64,000 nt of DNA from NCBI GenBank assembly GCA_030068075.1, contig CM057843.1, positions 37,171,332 to 37,235,331 on the forward strand, in the 5' to 3' direction. Of the stretch, positions 54,671 through 64,000 are shown one piece after another; position 1 is the first letter of the stretch, and each line of letters starts with the position of its first letter. Origin of the DNA: Paguma larvata (lineage: Eukaryota; Chordata; Mammalia; Carnivora; Viverridae). The notes under the pieces are model-generated. The model was not told where the DNA came from. It made no database searches and saw only the letters and a list, made by a program, of their open reading frames with translations. A program made the position numbers and the translations under genes.

Positions 54671-55908
54671 AATGGTCCCCCCCAAAAGCTACTAGCCTGA
54701 TGCTGATACCCCAAAGAGAACATTATAACAACATTAAAAGACATTTTAAAGCTTGTGTCCCTATACCCTAAGATGGCAGTTTGGGGGTGGGGTAATAGTA
54801 CAAGGTTCTCTTTTTGAAAATGGACTTTGTATCAGAAACTTCTTAAGCACCATTTGAGACCTTCCAGCCCCCGCTGCAGTGGCCAGCTCTGTGAATACTC
54901 CTAACAGCTTAGAGCAGGTGCAGTCTGACAGTGTCTTGCCTCAGGCCCACAGCTGGCACCTCTCAGCCCCCACCCAGGGCATCTGCCAACAGCCACTCGG
55001 TGCCAGGTCAGTGCATCCTGGAATTAGGGCAGAGCCTTGCACCAATGGGGGCAGAGGCCATTGAATAATAATGCCTTCCACTTTCTCCCCTGTCTCAGAT
55101 GTGGGTCCTGAGATGCTTTCCACAGGGCTTCTCAGTCCTTCCAAATCAAGCAGCTGGAATGCGGCCGCCCCAATGACACATCGTCAGATGTCCTCTGCCT
55201 TCATTCTTGCTTTGAGCCTTGAGCCTCAGGTATGCTTCCCGGCTTCGTACTCCACAGTAGTGTATTTGCATGTGAGCTTCGTTTCAAGCTCTGCTTTCCA
55301 GGACACCCTGGCCAACACAGATTCAAACATTTCCTTCGCCCAAGCGCTCACTCAAATATAGACCATCTTTGTCTTGTGAATCACATAGGTGCTGCGTAGA
55401 ATACATATTTGGAAATGGCAAAGACTTGCAATTCCACTTCCATTTCAATTCTATTTAACAACCTGATCAGGAGCTAATATCTCCTACTGACTTGTAGGAA
55501 ATATATCAGGGAATATAAGTAGATAATGCATAAACCTCCTTTTCAAAATTAAAAAACAAACACATAAACAAAGAAGCCTCACCTTCCCCTATACTCAGGT
55601 GGGTGTGTATGTTATTAAATGGTCAGCTAGCCCTCCTGTTTCTGCTGCTTAAGGGGTGATACGTCCTGGGGGGGAGGGGGGGAAACCCGTTGGCTGTACT
55701 TCTTGACCCTTTCATGCCTGGAGTTAGAACTGTGCTCCAGGGTGATTCTGGGCAAGCTGGAGATTGAATTTCCCATGCCGGAGTGGAGCAGTGGGCCTGG
55801 TGGTTGGAAGAAAACAAGGATGCTCATTCTCTGTGAGCACTGGGTGGGGGTGGGGGGTGCTGAGAGGCAAGGCATAGAGTGGGCAGGGAAGGAATTTCTT
55901 TCTTGAAA
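54671..55908. other. Unique intergenic sequence
   Basis: About 1.2 kb. Nothing recognised. Confidence 0.5.
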
Positions 55909-55910
55909 TT

Positions 55911-55938
55911 CTTTTTTTTTTTGAGTTTATTTATTTAT

Positions 55939-55975
<37 letters not shown>

Positions 55976-56122
55976 GGAGGCGCAGAGAGAGAGAATCCCA
56001 AGCAGGCTCTGCACTGTCGGCTCAGAGCCCGACGTGGGGTTCTAACTCACAAACCACGAGATCATGATCTGAGCCGAAACCAAGAGTCAGACGCTTAACC
56101 AACTGAGCCACTCAGGTGCCCC
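55911..56122 (-). mobile_element. SINEC, reverse
   Basis: T-run, about 14 GA units and head complement GAGCCACTCAGGTGCCCC. Short duplicated AAATTCT flanks (55896, 56131). Confidence 0.92.
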
Positions 56123-56598
56123 CTCCCTAGAAATTCTATTCTGGCTCTGCCCCACGTCAGTTGAAAGCCACCATTCCCCCCAATGACCCTGGGAACGACA
56201 GAGCTTTGAGACACTTATATTTGATAAACCCAGGTCTCACGTGCTAGCTGGCAGAGGAAACAAGTGACCTCACCTGCAGGTTGCTGCTCCCTGATGACCG
56301 GGAGTTACTCACAGAGCATCGGCCCACTGGCGGAGTCCTCTCTAAAGCCCCCGAAGACCTCCCTCAAACCTCCCTTCCCACAGATGCTCACGTCTTGATG
56401 ACGGTAAGAGTCCTGATCATTAGCAGGTTTTTATTCGAGAAGGAAAACCAGACCACAATATGGCCTCCCATCATTTTGGAGAGTCACCCCAGTGCTGGCG
56501 CGGAGTGAGCAGAAAGTCCACAGTCGCCGATCATTCTTCATAAGGAACCGAGGGACGGGAAACCAGGACTTGACCCCATTTTTAGGAATTCCAGTTCT
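56123..56598. other. Unique intergenic sequence
   Basis: Nothing recognised. Confidence 0.5.
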
Positions 56599-56826
56599 GG
56601 GGCACCTGGGTGGTTCAGTCAGTTGGGCGTCTGACCTCAGCTCAGGCCTTGATGTCACGGTTCATGAGTTCGAGCCCCCTGTTGGGCTCTGTGCTAACAG
56701 CTCAGAGCCTGGAGCCTGCTTGGGATTCTGTGTCTTCCGCGCTCTCTGCCCCTCCCCTGCTCATGCTCTGTCTCTCTGTCTCTAATAAATAAATAAACAT
56801 TAAAAAAAATTAAGAAAAAAAAAAAG
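56599..56826 (+). mobile_element. SINEC, full-length
   Basis: GGGGCACCTGGGTGGTTCAG to AATAAATAAACATTAAAAAA. TSD GGAATTCCAGTTCTG / GAAATCCTAGTTCTG just outside, imperfect. Confidence 0.94.
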
Positions 56827-56879
56827 AAATCCTAGTTCTGTGGCCATACCTGAGCTGGTCATCCCTCAGAATCATTCTT

Positions 56880-57875
56880 CTGTGAAAAACCTCGCCTCTC
56901 CCATCCTGCTCCGAGTGAAAGCTAACCTGATTCTTCTCATCTCTCCTGCTCCCACATATTTCCCCCTGCCTATCCCCTCCTCCTTGCATTTCCTTCGACG
57001 TCCATCCAACGTAGGATCCATGACCCATCACTTCAACCCCTCTGTGGTCAGTACCTGCGCTGTTTTGTTTTCCTCCGCTTCCTGACCCTGTAAATTGGAG
57101 ACTTTGGATTCTCCACACCTACGCCCAGCCGCCTAGTCCTCCAAGGTCCTGCGGCCGCCTCAAGGACATGGGCCCTCGGGGCTGCCCAGAACTCTTCCTC
57201 TCAGTCTGGAAGTTCCTTCTTTCATTCCCTCTCAGAGGCTTTTCCAGTTCTTCGCTGTTTCCTTCAAACCCCTGTTATCACCTCCCACCTACTCTCAAGA
57301 GATGACTTTGCTTCTCACTTGAGAGCTAAAAAAAAAAAAACAAAAAAAACCCCAGAAGCCAGCAGGCAGGAATTTCCTCAACTTCCTGCCTTCCACCTAT
57401 GAATGAATCTGCACCCACACCCATTCTTATCAGTGTGGAGCTCACTGCAGTGGAAGACCAGACCCTCTTCCTGCCCCACGCCTGCTCCCCTTCCCTGTGG
57501 GCCTCCTGGGACCCTGTCCCGTGGGCCCTCTCCTGCCTGACCTTTTCATTCTTTCTTCTTAGCTCTTCTCCTCGGCCCAGCGCTGGGGGTCTTCTGTTTT
57601 TCCAGCCCCACCAATACTGCTTCTGTTGGTGACCCAATGACTTTCTAATTTCCAAATCCCAAAATATACTGTTCACACCTCTTCTAACTTGAAACTCCTG
57701 AGACATATGTTGCTACTGACCACTTCCTCCTTCTCCAGTATCTTCTCCCTAGGCTTTGGTGACAACACTCTTTCTTGGGTTATCTCCTTTCTGGTTTCTT
57801 TTCTTAATAGCCCTCATCTGGCCACCCCTAAAACATTACTGGGATTCCCCGGGGGGTTATTAGTGCCAATTCCGT
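56880..57875 (+). mobile_element. L2 LINE ORF fragment with reverse-transcriptase remnant
   Basis: From about 57600 the sequence matches sense L2: GACCCAATGACTTTCTAATTT, CCAAATCCCAAAATATACTG, TTGCTACTGACCACTTCCTC, CTAGGCTTTGGTGACAACAC and CTGGGATTCCCCGGGGGGTT. Its frame ends GFPGGLLVP, a decayed form of the RT motif GVPQGSVLGP. The part left of 57330 is less certain. Dead copy. Confidence 0.75.
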
Positions 57876-58609
57876 GACCCATAGCTCCTGGGCTTACATT
57901 CGTGGAAGCCTATAAGGGTGTATCAACTTGATAGATCTTTCTCTACTAGATCTAGTGCCCAAATTCTACTTATTTTTTTTTTTTTTTACACTTTTCAATA
58001 GTTACTTTCGTCTCCATCCCCAGTGCTTAAGCACCTGGTACTTCCTGAGCTCTCGGTGATTGCTCATTCATGGTACAGCTTGTGCACAATGGATCCCGAA
58101 CCTATTTTAGGTGTATGAGTGGAACAACTTTTTTTGTTTTTGTATACTTCACCACCATTTCTGCCTTCAAAAGTGCAATGCAGTGTCAAAATTGAATTAC
58201 AAATCCTAGAGTATTTTTGTTTGTTTGCTTGGGGTTTTGGGGGGGAAATAGGGGTTATCTTGAAATGGCATAATTGGGAATAATTGAAGTCACCAGAACC
58301 TATGTAGGCTTAAGCTGAAGACTGGGTTGATGGTTGGGAGAAAGGGGGGCTGATGCCAGAGCAATAGTAATAACTGGGGTTTGAATTTCTATGACTTCCA
58401 TCTCTACTAGAGGTAGAAAAATTTATTTTCTGCAAGTAGAGCAGCTATTCGGGGGATAAAGTAAGGAATCTTGTATCATATCGAATTTAGCATCACAATC
58501 CCTGACCTATGTCATAGGTTACCATAATGAGTCACAGATGCCAAACTCTAAAATTACTCTTTTCATTTATAAGTTCAAAGTACAGGAATATATATGTATA
58601 TATATATAT
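57876..58609. other. Unique intergenic sequence
   Basis: A T-run lies at 57970-57986 and a (TA)n tract at 58589-58612. Nothing else is recognised. Confidence 0.5.
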
Positions 58610-58990
58610 ACATATTCTCTATTTGACTTGATTTTCATGCCAGCCCAAGGAGGCAGAATTTATTATCCTGTTTTATTTTATTTGAGAGAGAGAGAGAGAG
58701 AGCACGCATAAGCAGGGGAGAGGGACAGAGGGAGAGAGAGAGAATCTTAAGTGGGTTCCACACTCAGCATGGAGCCCGATGCAGGGCTTGATCCCACAAC
58801 CCTGGGCTCATGACCTGAGCCAAAATCAAGAGTCAAATGCTCAGTTGACTGAGCCACCTCGGCGTCCCTATTATCCCATTTTATAGATGAGCGATCCAGG
58901 CTTAAAGAGATTTAATTATACACCTTGTTCAAAGTCAAACAGATGTAAGTTAGAGCAAGGGAACTTGAACTCAAGGCAGTGCTTCTGTAT
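58610..58990 (-). repeat. MIR split by a SINE
   Basis: Left part CATGCCAGCCCAAGGAGGCA, TATTATCCTGTTTTAT; right part TATTATCCCATTTTATAGATG, GTTCAAAGTCAAACAG, CTTGAACTCAAGGCAG. The pieces join as one MIR antisense. Confidence 0.88.
58677..58868 (-). mobile_element. SINEC in MIR
   Basis: TSD TATTATCCTGTTTTAT (58661-58676) / TATTATCCCATTTTAT (58869-58884), two mismatches. Head complement GAGCCACCTCGGCGTCCC. Confidence 0.94.
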
Positions 58991-59084
58991 TACACTGTTA
59001 GTAAAGACTAGTGATATTTTCTTCTTTTTGCCTTTTGAAATTATCCATCCTGTTTCTGGCAGCAACAAAGGGCACTTTGGCAGG

Positions 59085-59345
59085 CACTGGAGCAGAGCAG
59101 TTAGGAGGATCCTGGTGATTAGGGTCATGAATGCTGGCTCTTTCTTTAGCTAGTCTTGTGATCTTGGACACATCAGCAATCCTCTCTGGCCTTCAGTTTC
59201 TGCATCCATAAAATGGAGAACACAGCAATCCTATCTACCACACAGGGTTATTGTGAGGTTTCGATGAATTAATACATGCGAAGTGCTTGGCTTAGTAAGG
59301 TGCGTGGTAGGCTCTTACTAGGTAGGAAGTGTTAATATTATTATG
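59085..59345 (+). repeat. MIR, nearly complete
   Basis: GAGCAGAGCAGTTAGGAGG, AGCTAGTCTTGTGATCTTGG, TCTGCATCCATAAAATGGAG, ACAGGGTTATTGTGAGG, AATTAATACATGCGAAGTGC and TGTTAATATTATTATG cover almost the whole MIR consensus in order. Confidence 0.93.
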
Positions 59346-60779
59346 TTATTATATATCCATTTATTTTTCAAAGCATCCAAGTTACTCACTTTTCAAAAAG
59401 AAGGGATCCTTCTGAGTGTTCATACTGGATCTTACTGGGCTCTAGTTTGAGGTCAGGTTGATAAAGTATTAATCAATCTAATATTTATGTAGGGCTTGGA
59501 ATGAGCACAGAAGGGGGGTGGGGACTCTGAGACACACCTTGTCAGCTTCCAGTGGTGCAACTCCAAGGCCTACCCTCCCAAGCCCCCGATGAGGTGGAGG
59601 TTTTAAGAGATGGCCAAGTAGGGTTTGGGAGCTGTTTCTCCACTGATAACGGCCCTTGTTGCACATTTCCAGATATGCATGAATGGAGCCCTCTCCGGTT
59701 GAGACAAGAGTTCCTTTTCCTTTGGGAATGCCAAGAGGAGACATGGTAATACCAGGCAGTGCTATCAGCAACCCAGCGACTTAACCCTGACAAGGCTGAT
59801 CAGTGTGTGTGTGGAGATGTCTCTGGCCAACACAGACCCCAGCAGATATTACAGCAAAATATGAGTTGTTCCGTGGAGGCCATTTGCTCATCATAGGAGG
59901 GGTCCAGGTGGAAGAGGCTGACCTTGAAATTGAAGGCAGTGACTTTTGGGTCAGATGCATATCTGGGACACTGGGGATGAGGAGAGGAGGAGGGCTGGGA
60001 GAGTGGGCAGGGCTCGATGACATTGGAAGGAACCTCCAGAGGGGCAAGGCACCGGCCTGGGCTTATGACTGGGTCTGGTGACAGCAACGAGGAAGGGGGT
60101 GTTTGCCATTAAGATATTTCAGCTTTGTCTTACCACTCAGAGAACAAGACTGGTTTGTTGCTTCATTCCAGCCCGGGTCCTTTCAAATTCAGTTCTTAGC
60201 AGGACCCACTCAGGGAGCTCCTCTGAGTTTCTTAGTAGACGGCCCCCACCCCAGCCAGAGAGTCTCCCAGCCATATTACCGGTTTTGAGGATAAAAGAGA
60301 GTTTAGCTTTATTTTTGGCAGTTGAATTTGAATTCCATTACTGTGATGGACTCGAAATTCGCACCTGAGTGTGTGTGGATCTTGTACCACCTACCTTAGA
60401 CTCACGTCGGGGGAGGGATGTTGAAGAATGCGTATTTTCCCCAGTACCATTCCAGAAGTAGGGAATTAGAGACTCTGACGGGACCTAGGGATCTTCATGT
60501 TAAAATCCTCCAGAGTGAAGCTGAGGATGTGCCTTTTTAAGCGAATTTCTGGGATTGGACGGGATCGATGATGGCCTTCTAAAATCCAAATTCGAGTGAA
60601 TATGCCCAGCAGGAGACCCCTGGTTCTCGCAGCCTCAGTTTCTCCCTTCGGCCGGGACACGTTCTGTCTCCACTAGTGTGCTAGGCTGCAGGCAGAGGAA
60701 ATTAGTAAGTGCAAAGAACCAGAGAAAGCGCCACAGCTGGGCTGGGAGAGAAGAGAAGCTCTTACCCCTCCCACCGGGA
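59346..60779. other. Unique sequence upstream of the CpG-island promoter
   Basis: No gene or repeat family is recognised. It may hold upstream regulatory sequence of the downstream gene, but no specific site can be supported. Confidence 0.5.
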
Positions 60780-61500
60780 CTCCTGCAGGTAACCGTGTCA
60801 CCGCCCCTCCAGCCCTGTGGGCGGTGGTCCCTTTAACAGACCTGACCAATCGCGCGCCCATTTCCGCGGTTGCTCCTCGGCGCGCGGGTAGGGGCTGGAT
60901 TGGCCGTGCCTGGCGCGCGGCCTGCTCCGCCCCTGCGGCCCTCTGGTTGGTGGCGGCGGCCGCGGGCGCGGGGCGGGTCCGCTGGCGGGGCGGGGCTGCC
61001 GGTGCCCGGGGGCCGGCGGGCGGCAGGACGGCGGCCGGAGCCCGAGCCCTAGCCGGAGCCGCGGCGGCCGCGGAGCACGGGCGCCGGCGCAGTACGATGA
61101 AGCAGCCAGCGGAGCCGGGGTGAGCGCGACCGGGACCGGGAGGGGGGGCGGTGGAGGGAGCGCCCTCGGAGAAGGCCCGGGCGGGGGGCGGCCCGACCCC
61201 GCAGGGTCCCGGGTGTGCCGGGGGCCGGCGGCCGTTGGTGCGGCGGGGCAAGCGGATCGCCTCCTCCCCCGCCCCCCCCGCAGGGTCCCGCCCCGCTGTC
61301 ACGACGTGGTGTTGACGGGAGACGCCCACCCACGACGCCCCCGGGCGAACCCCTCTTTCGTTTGGGGTCGGGTGTGGCGGTTTGGGTTTGACTCCGAACG
61401 GAGGCGCCGGCCGGCCCGTCCCCTCCAGCCTGCGGTCCGCGGGCCCCGGGCTCCGGTCTCGGACCGGGCCAGGGAGGGCCGTCCACTCGCAAACTGAAGG
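60780..61500 (+). promoter_or_regulatory. TEX2: CpG-island promoter, probably of TEX2
   Basis: The region is extremely GC-rich with many undepleted CpG. It has a CCAAT box (60846-60850), inverted CCAAT boxes (ATTGG at 60899-60903 and GTTGG near 60946), and GC boxes GGGGCGGG near 60970 and GGGGCGGGGC at 60987-60996. There is no TATA box. This is the classic housekeeping-type promoter. Direction is set by the splice donor at 61120 on +. The gene name comes from known mammalian order: TEX2 lies next to PECAM1, transcribed the same way, with its 5' end facing the PECAM1 3' end. Bidirectional activity is possible. Confidence 0.8.
61000..61119 (+). other. TEX2: Probable TEX2 exon 1 (5' UTR) with a short upstream ATG
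   Basis: TEX2 encodes an ER membrane protein with an SMP lipid-transfer domain that works at ER contacts with endo-lysosomes. The exon ends at CCGG|GTGAGCG (donor GT at 61120-61121). The transcription start is not visible; 61000 is a placeholder. An ATG at 61097 in CAGTACGATGA opens MKQPAEP and runs off the exon in phase 2. As I recall, the TEX2 main start codon is in exon 2, which is beyond the window, so this ATG would be either an upstream ORF or an N-terminal extension. No TEX2 protein sequence is visible here, so the gene could in principle be another one. Confidence 0.6.
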
Positions 61501-63718
61501 AAAACAGCTTGTAATTTTATGAATGGGGGCCCCGGCTCCTGCCGCCCCCCTCGCCCACGTCACGAAATGCTTGGAAGTCGAGAACCGCAGTTACTTTTAC
61601 GCGGATCTGTCAGGGGCTGGCTGCGCTCGGGTTGTTTTTCTCCAACTCCTGGAAATCGCGGGTGGCCGTGGGGTGGTTTGCATGCCTCCGACGGGAGGCG
61701 GCGGCGTGCGGAGAGCCGGGGGATCGGAAGGTTAGCAAGTGACATTGGGCTGAGGCCTAACGCCAGGTGCCCTGCCCGGGAGCGCGGGTGTGACGGTGGA
61801 GGCTGTGGCTGCTGGCCGCTGGCTAGCACCCCAGCGAGACCGAGGGACCGGGAGAAGGAATGCACAGTTCCTCCGGTTGCACCACGCACGCTGCCCAGAT
61901 CGCACGGCCGACGCGGGAGTTGGTGCAGGGGAGTTTTCCCCTTTTGAAAACGGTTTTTTGGAAAACTTAGCCCCTCAGTGGGTTGATGGTTACTTAAACC
62001 ATCGGTTGTCATGGTTACGGGGCATCAAATGTAAGGGCAAAGTCTGTTTCCACCCTCGTTCGCTCTCCGAAGCTATGAAGTACTTTGTCACTACGTTTTT
62101 CCAGACACTGCACAGGGCGGACATACTTTTTTAGAGTTGAAGGGAAAGCGTGGGCTCCTTGGAGGCAGGGGTGGTACCCTATTCCTGTTTTGAAGTCCAC
62201 CGTGGTTCTGCTCTGCCCAGGAATAGACAGAATCAGCCTTCTGCGTGTTTTGATGGTTCTCATCAGAGGATTTAAAGGAGTCCCTTCAGGAGCCAGATGT
62301 AAACTGGAAGGAAAACAATGAGTGACTTTTATATGGAGACCAGTAAGGAAAATCAGAGGGGCAAATGATCCTTAAACTCCAGGGCAGGGGGTATTTGAGC
62401 AGTCTAGGTTTGTGGGTTTAGAACTAGGTGCCACAGTGAGGCTCATCTCATAGGAGGTATTGGAAGAGTACAAAAGCCATTTCTATCAGCTCTTACTCAA
62501 TCCTTAAGCTATTTTGGTATTTTAGGTTCTTCCAAGAATTGGTAGTTCGTTGGTCTAAACTTAGGGAAAACAAGTAAGCCTCCCCAGGTGATGGGGATAG
62601 AGTGGGCCTTTTGCCCTATAGTTTCTTTCTTTCACATGGGCCTCTCTGGGAGTGTCTGTGAAGGCCTCAAGTCCACATGCGGAGAGGGCTCTGGGTGAAC
62701 TCAACTTGGCCTGCTTTTATCTCCAGGAAGGGGTGCTGTGCCTGGGAGGAAGGAGATTAGCAACCCGATTCGAATCAAGATGGTGGTCATTGCGACAACT
62801 GAGAAATAACCCAGGGGCTGGGACAGAAGGAGGGAAGGGAAGTGCAAGAGTTTGCTTGGGCTGAGTGTCCGGGGCTTGGAGGTTTGAAGAGAGTACTGTG
62901 AGAGGGTTGCAGATGTCACGTTTACCGAAGGTATTGTTTGTCCATTAGAGATTATGTTTTTAGAAAACTTCTGGAAAAACAGCAGGAGAGATTAGGCTTT
63001 CAGGTAGAATCAGTGGACAGGATGTTTTGGAGTTTTCGTCCAAAAGAAATTGCATATAGTTGAAAAATATTCATTCAACTAATTTTAATTGAGCCGATAG
63101 TGTGCCAGAAACTGCCAGGCATTGTGGGTTATGGTGGAAAAAATCAAAACAGGTGGAGAGTTTGTTATTGGTGCGGTATGATTCGCCTTCCCGCCAAGTC
63201 AAAAGCTCTCTACCGAGGATGTTCTGGAGTCCTTGAGGAAAGAAAGGGAGAAATACACAGAATATTACTTAGTGTAAGAACAACGGGGGAGATTCTGCCC
63301 CCTGTCGATCACGTTTGGTGTCAAACTGAAAGTTCAGAGAGTGGTTTTCTGTGTCAGGTTTGGTATAAAACCATCTGCATCCTCCTATCTCATGACCAGT
63401 GTCTTTTCATGGTGTTGGTTCCTGTTTTTTCTTCCTTGTATCAATGTATATTTTCAAAAATTTGGAAGTTCATGAAACAAACTTAGTCCCTGGCCTCCAG
63501 GTGTTTCCACTTCATTTTCTTGACCCGAGTAACCCTCAGCATCTGCTTTCTTATGTCTGGTCCTTGGTCTCTCCTGAGGGCCCCCCCCCACCCCCCGCCC
63601 CGGCAATTGCTGAGGTTGCAGGGAACGTTCGTTGTTAGATTCTGTCCCAGAGCCGAAGGCAGCTCGTATAGAAAGGAGAGCATTTGTTTAATTCCAACTC
63701 TGCCATGTACTCCTTTCT

Positions 63719-63723
63719 CTCCC

Positions 63724-63763
<40 letters not shown>

Positions 63764-63836
63764 CTCCTATCTGTCTTTCCCTCTCCCTCCTTCCCTCTCT
63801 CTTTTTTCTCTCCCTCCCCTCTCTCTCCCTCCAGTC
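63719..63836. repeat. (CT)n pyrimidine tract
   Basis: Nearly pure C/T on + for about 115 nt, with a run of about 16 CT units. Mirror-symmetric parts could favour triplex DNA. Confidence 0.93.
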
Positions 63837-63904
63837 GGAGATATACTTACACATACATGTCTCCAGTCCTCGAGCAGTGCTCTAAGGGAGATAGATTGTG
63901 GTGG

Positions 63905-63995
63905 CCTCATGAAGAGGGAACTGAGGCTCAGAGCAGTTCAGTAACCTGTCTAGAGTGATAAGCTGGTTAGATGGTGGAGCCAGAATTTCAGTCGA
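63905..63995 (-). repeat. MIR fragment
   Basis: AGAGGGAACTGAGGCTCAGAG, CAGTAACCTGTCTAGAGTGA and GATGGTGGAGCCAGAATTTCA match the MIR antisense core. Confidence 0.85.
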
Positions 63996-64000
63996 GGACT

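Larger units (their letters stand above)
61120..64000 (+). other. TEX2: Intron 1 of the presumed TEX2 gene (partial)
   Basis: It starts at GTGAGCG and continues past the window. The first 400 nt belong to the CpG island. The rest is mostly unique, with a pyrimidine tract and a MIR near the right edge. No second exon is recognised. Confidence 0.55.

Noticed and set aside
60673..61563. 296-codon open frame on the minus strand
   Set aside because: It runs through the CpG island, is Ala/Pro/Arg/Gly-rich because of GC content, overlaps other long frames on both strands and has no recognisable domain.

Overview
The window is a piece of a carnivore, almost certainly felid, nuclear genome. The main evidence is about 35 copies of a tRNA-Lys-derived SINE of the carnivore SINEC family. 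They have the felid-type layout: a head beginning near GGGGCGCCTGGGTGGCTCAG, a body with GAGCCCCGCGTCGGGCTC, a (CT)n/TCTGTCTC stretch and an AATAAATAAACATTAAAA tail. There are no bacterial-style genes. Nearly all long open frames lie inside repeats, a CpG island or intronic sequence.

Two protein-coding genes can be placed, both on the + strand. The left third (1 to about 20,085) is the 3' end of PECAM1 (CD31). Three coding exons encode the end of its cytoplasmic tail: 3323-3379 (57 nt, with the C-terminal ITSM tyrosine in TVYSEI), 13887-13909 (a 23-nt micro-exon) and 19034-19063 (RTEGSLDGT and the stop codon). All have GT/AG borders and matching phases. They are followed by about 1 kb of 3' UTR ending near an AATAAA at 20060. 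The exon with the first ITIM (VQYTEV in human) is not in the window. At the right end, a TATA-less CpG-island promoter (about 60,780-61,500) drives a first exon that ends at a splice donor at 61119/61120. Known mammalian gene order (PECAM1 then TEX2, same strand) makes this the promoter and exon 1 of TEX2, a lipid-transfer (SMP-domain) protein of ER contact sites. The rest of the window is then TEX2 intron 1. The TEX2 name rests on synteny, not on coding sequence.

About 40 kb of intergenic DNA lies between the two genes. It is built from layered transposon remains: ancient MIR and L2 pieces, hAT-type DNA transposons (MER5 and MER20 types), MaLR (MLT1-type) LTRs, 3' pieces of L1 on both strands, and on top of these the carnivore SINEs. 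The SINEs often keep clear target-site duplications (TSDs), so the order of insertion can be read: SINE inside SINE, inside MER20, inside MER5, inside L1, inside L2 and inside MIR. SINE tails have seeded many microsatellites.

I found no novel biological system. The most useful observations are the conserved PECAM1 exon-15 frame switch, a site hit twice by SINEs that leaves three target copies (6691-7116), a head-to-head SINE inverted repeat (48601-49031) and a short upstream ATG in the presumed TEX2 first exon. Repeat family names are from recognition of the sequences, and boundaries are approximate unless a TSD is cited.
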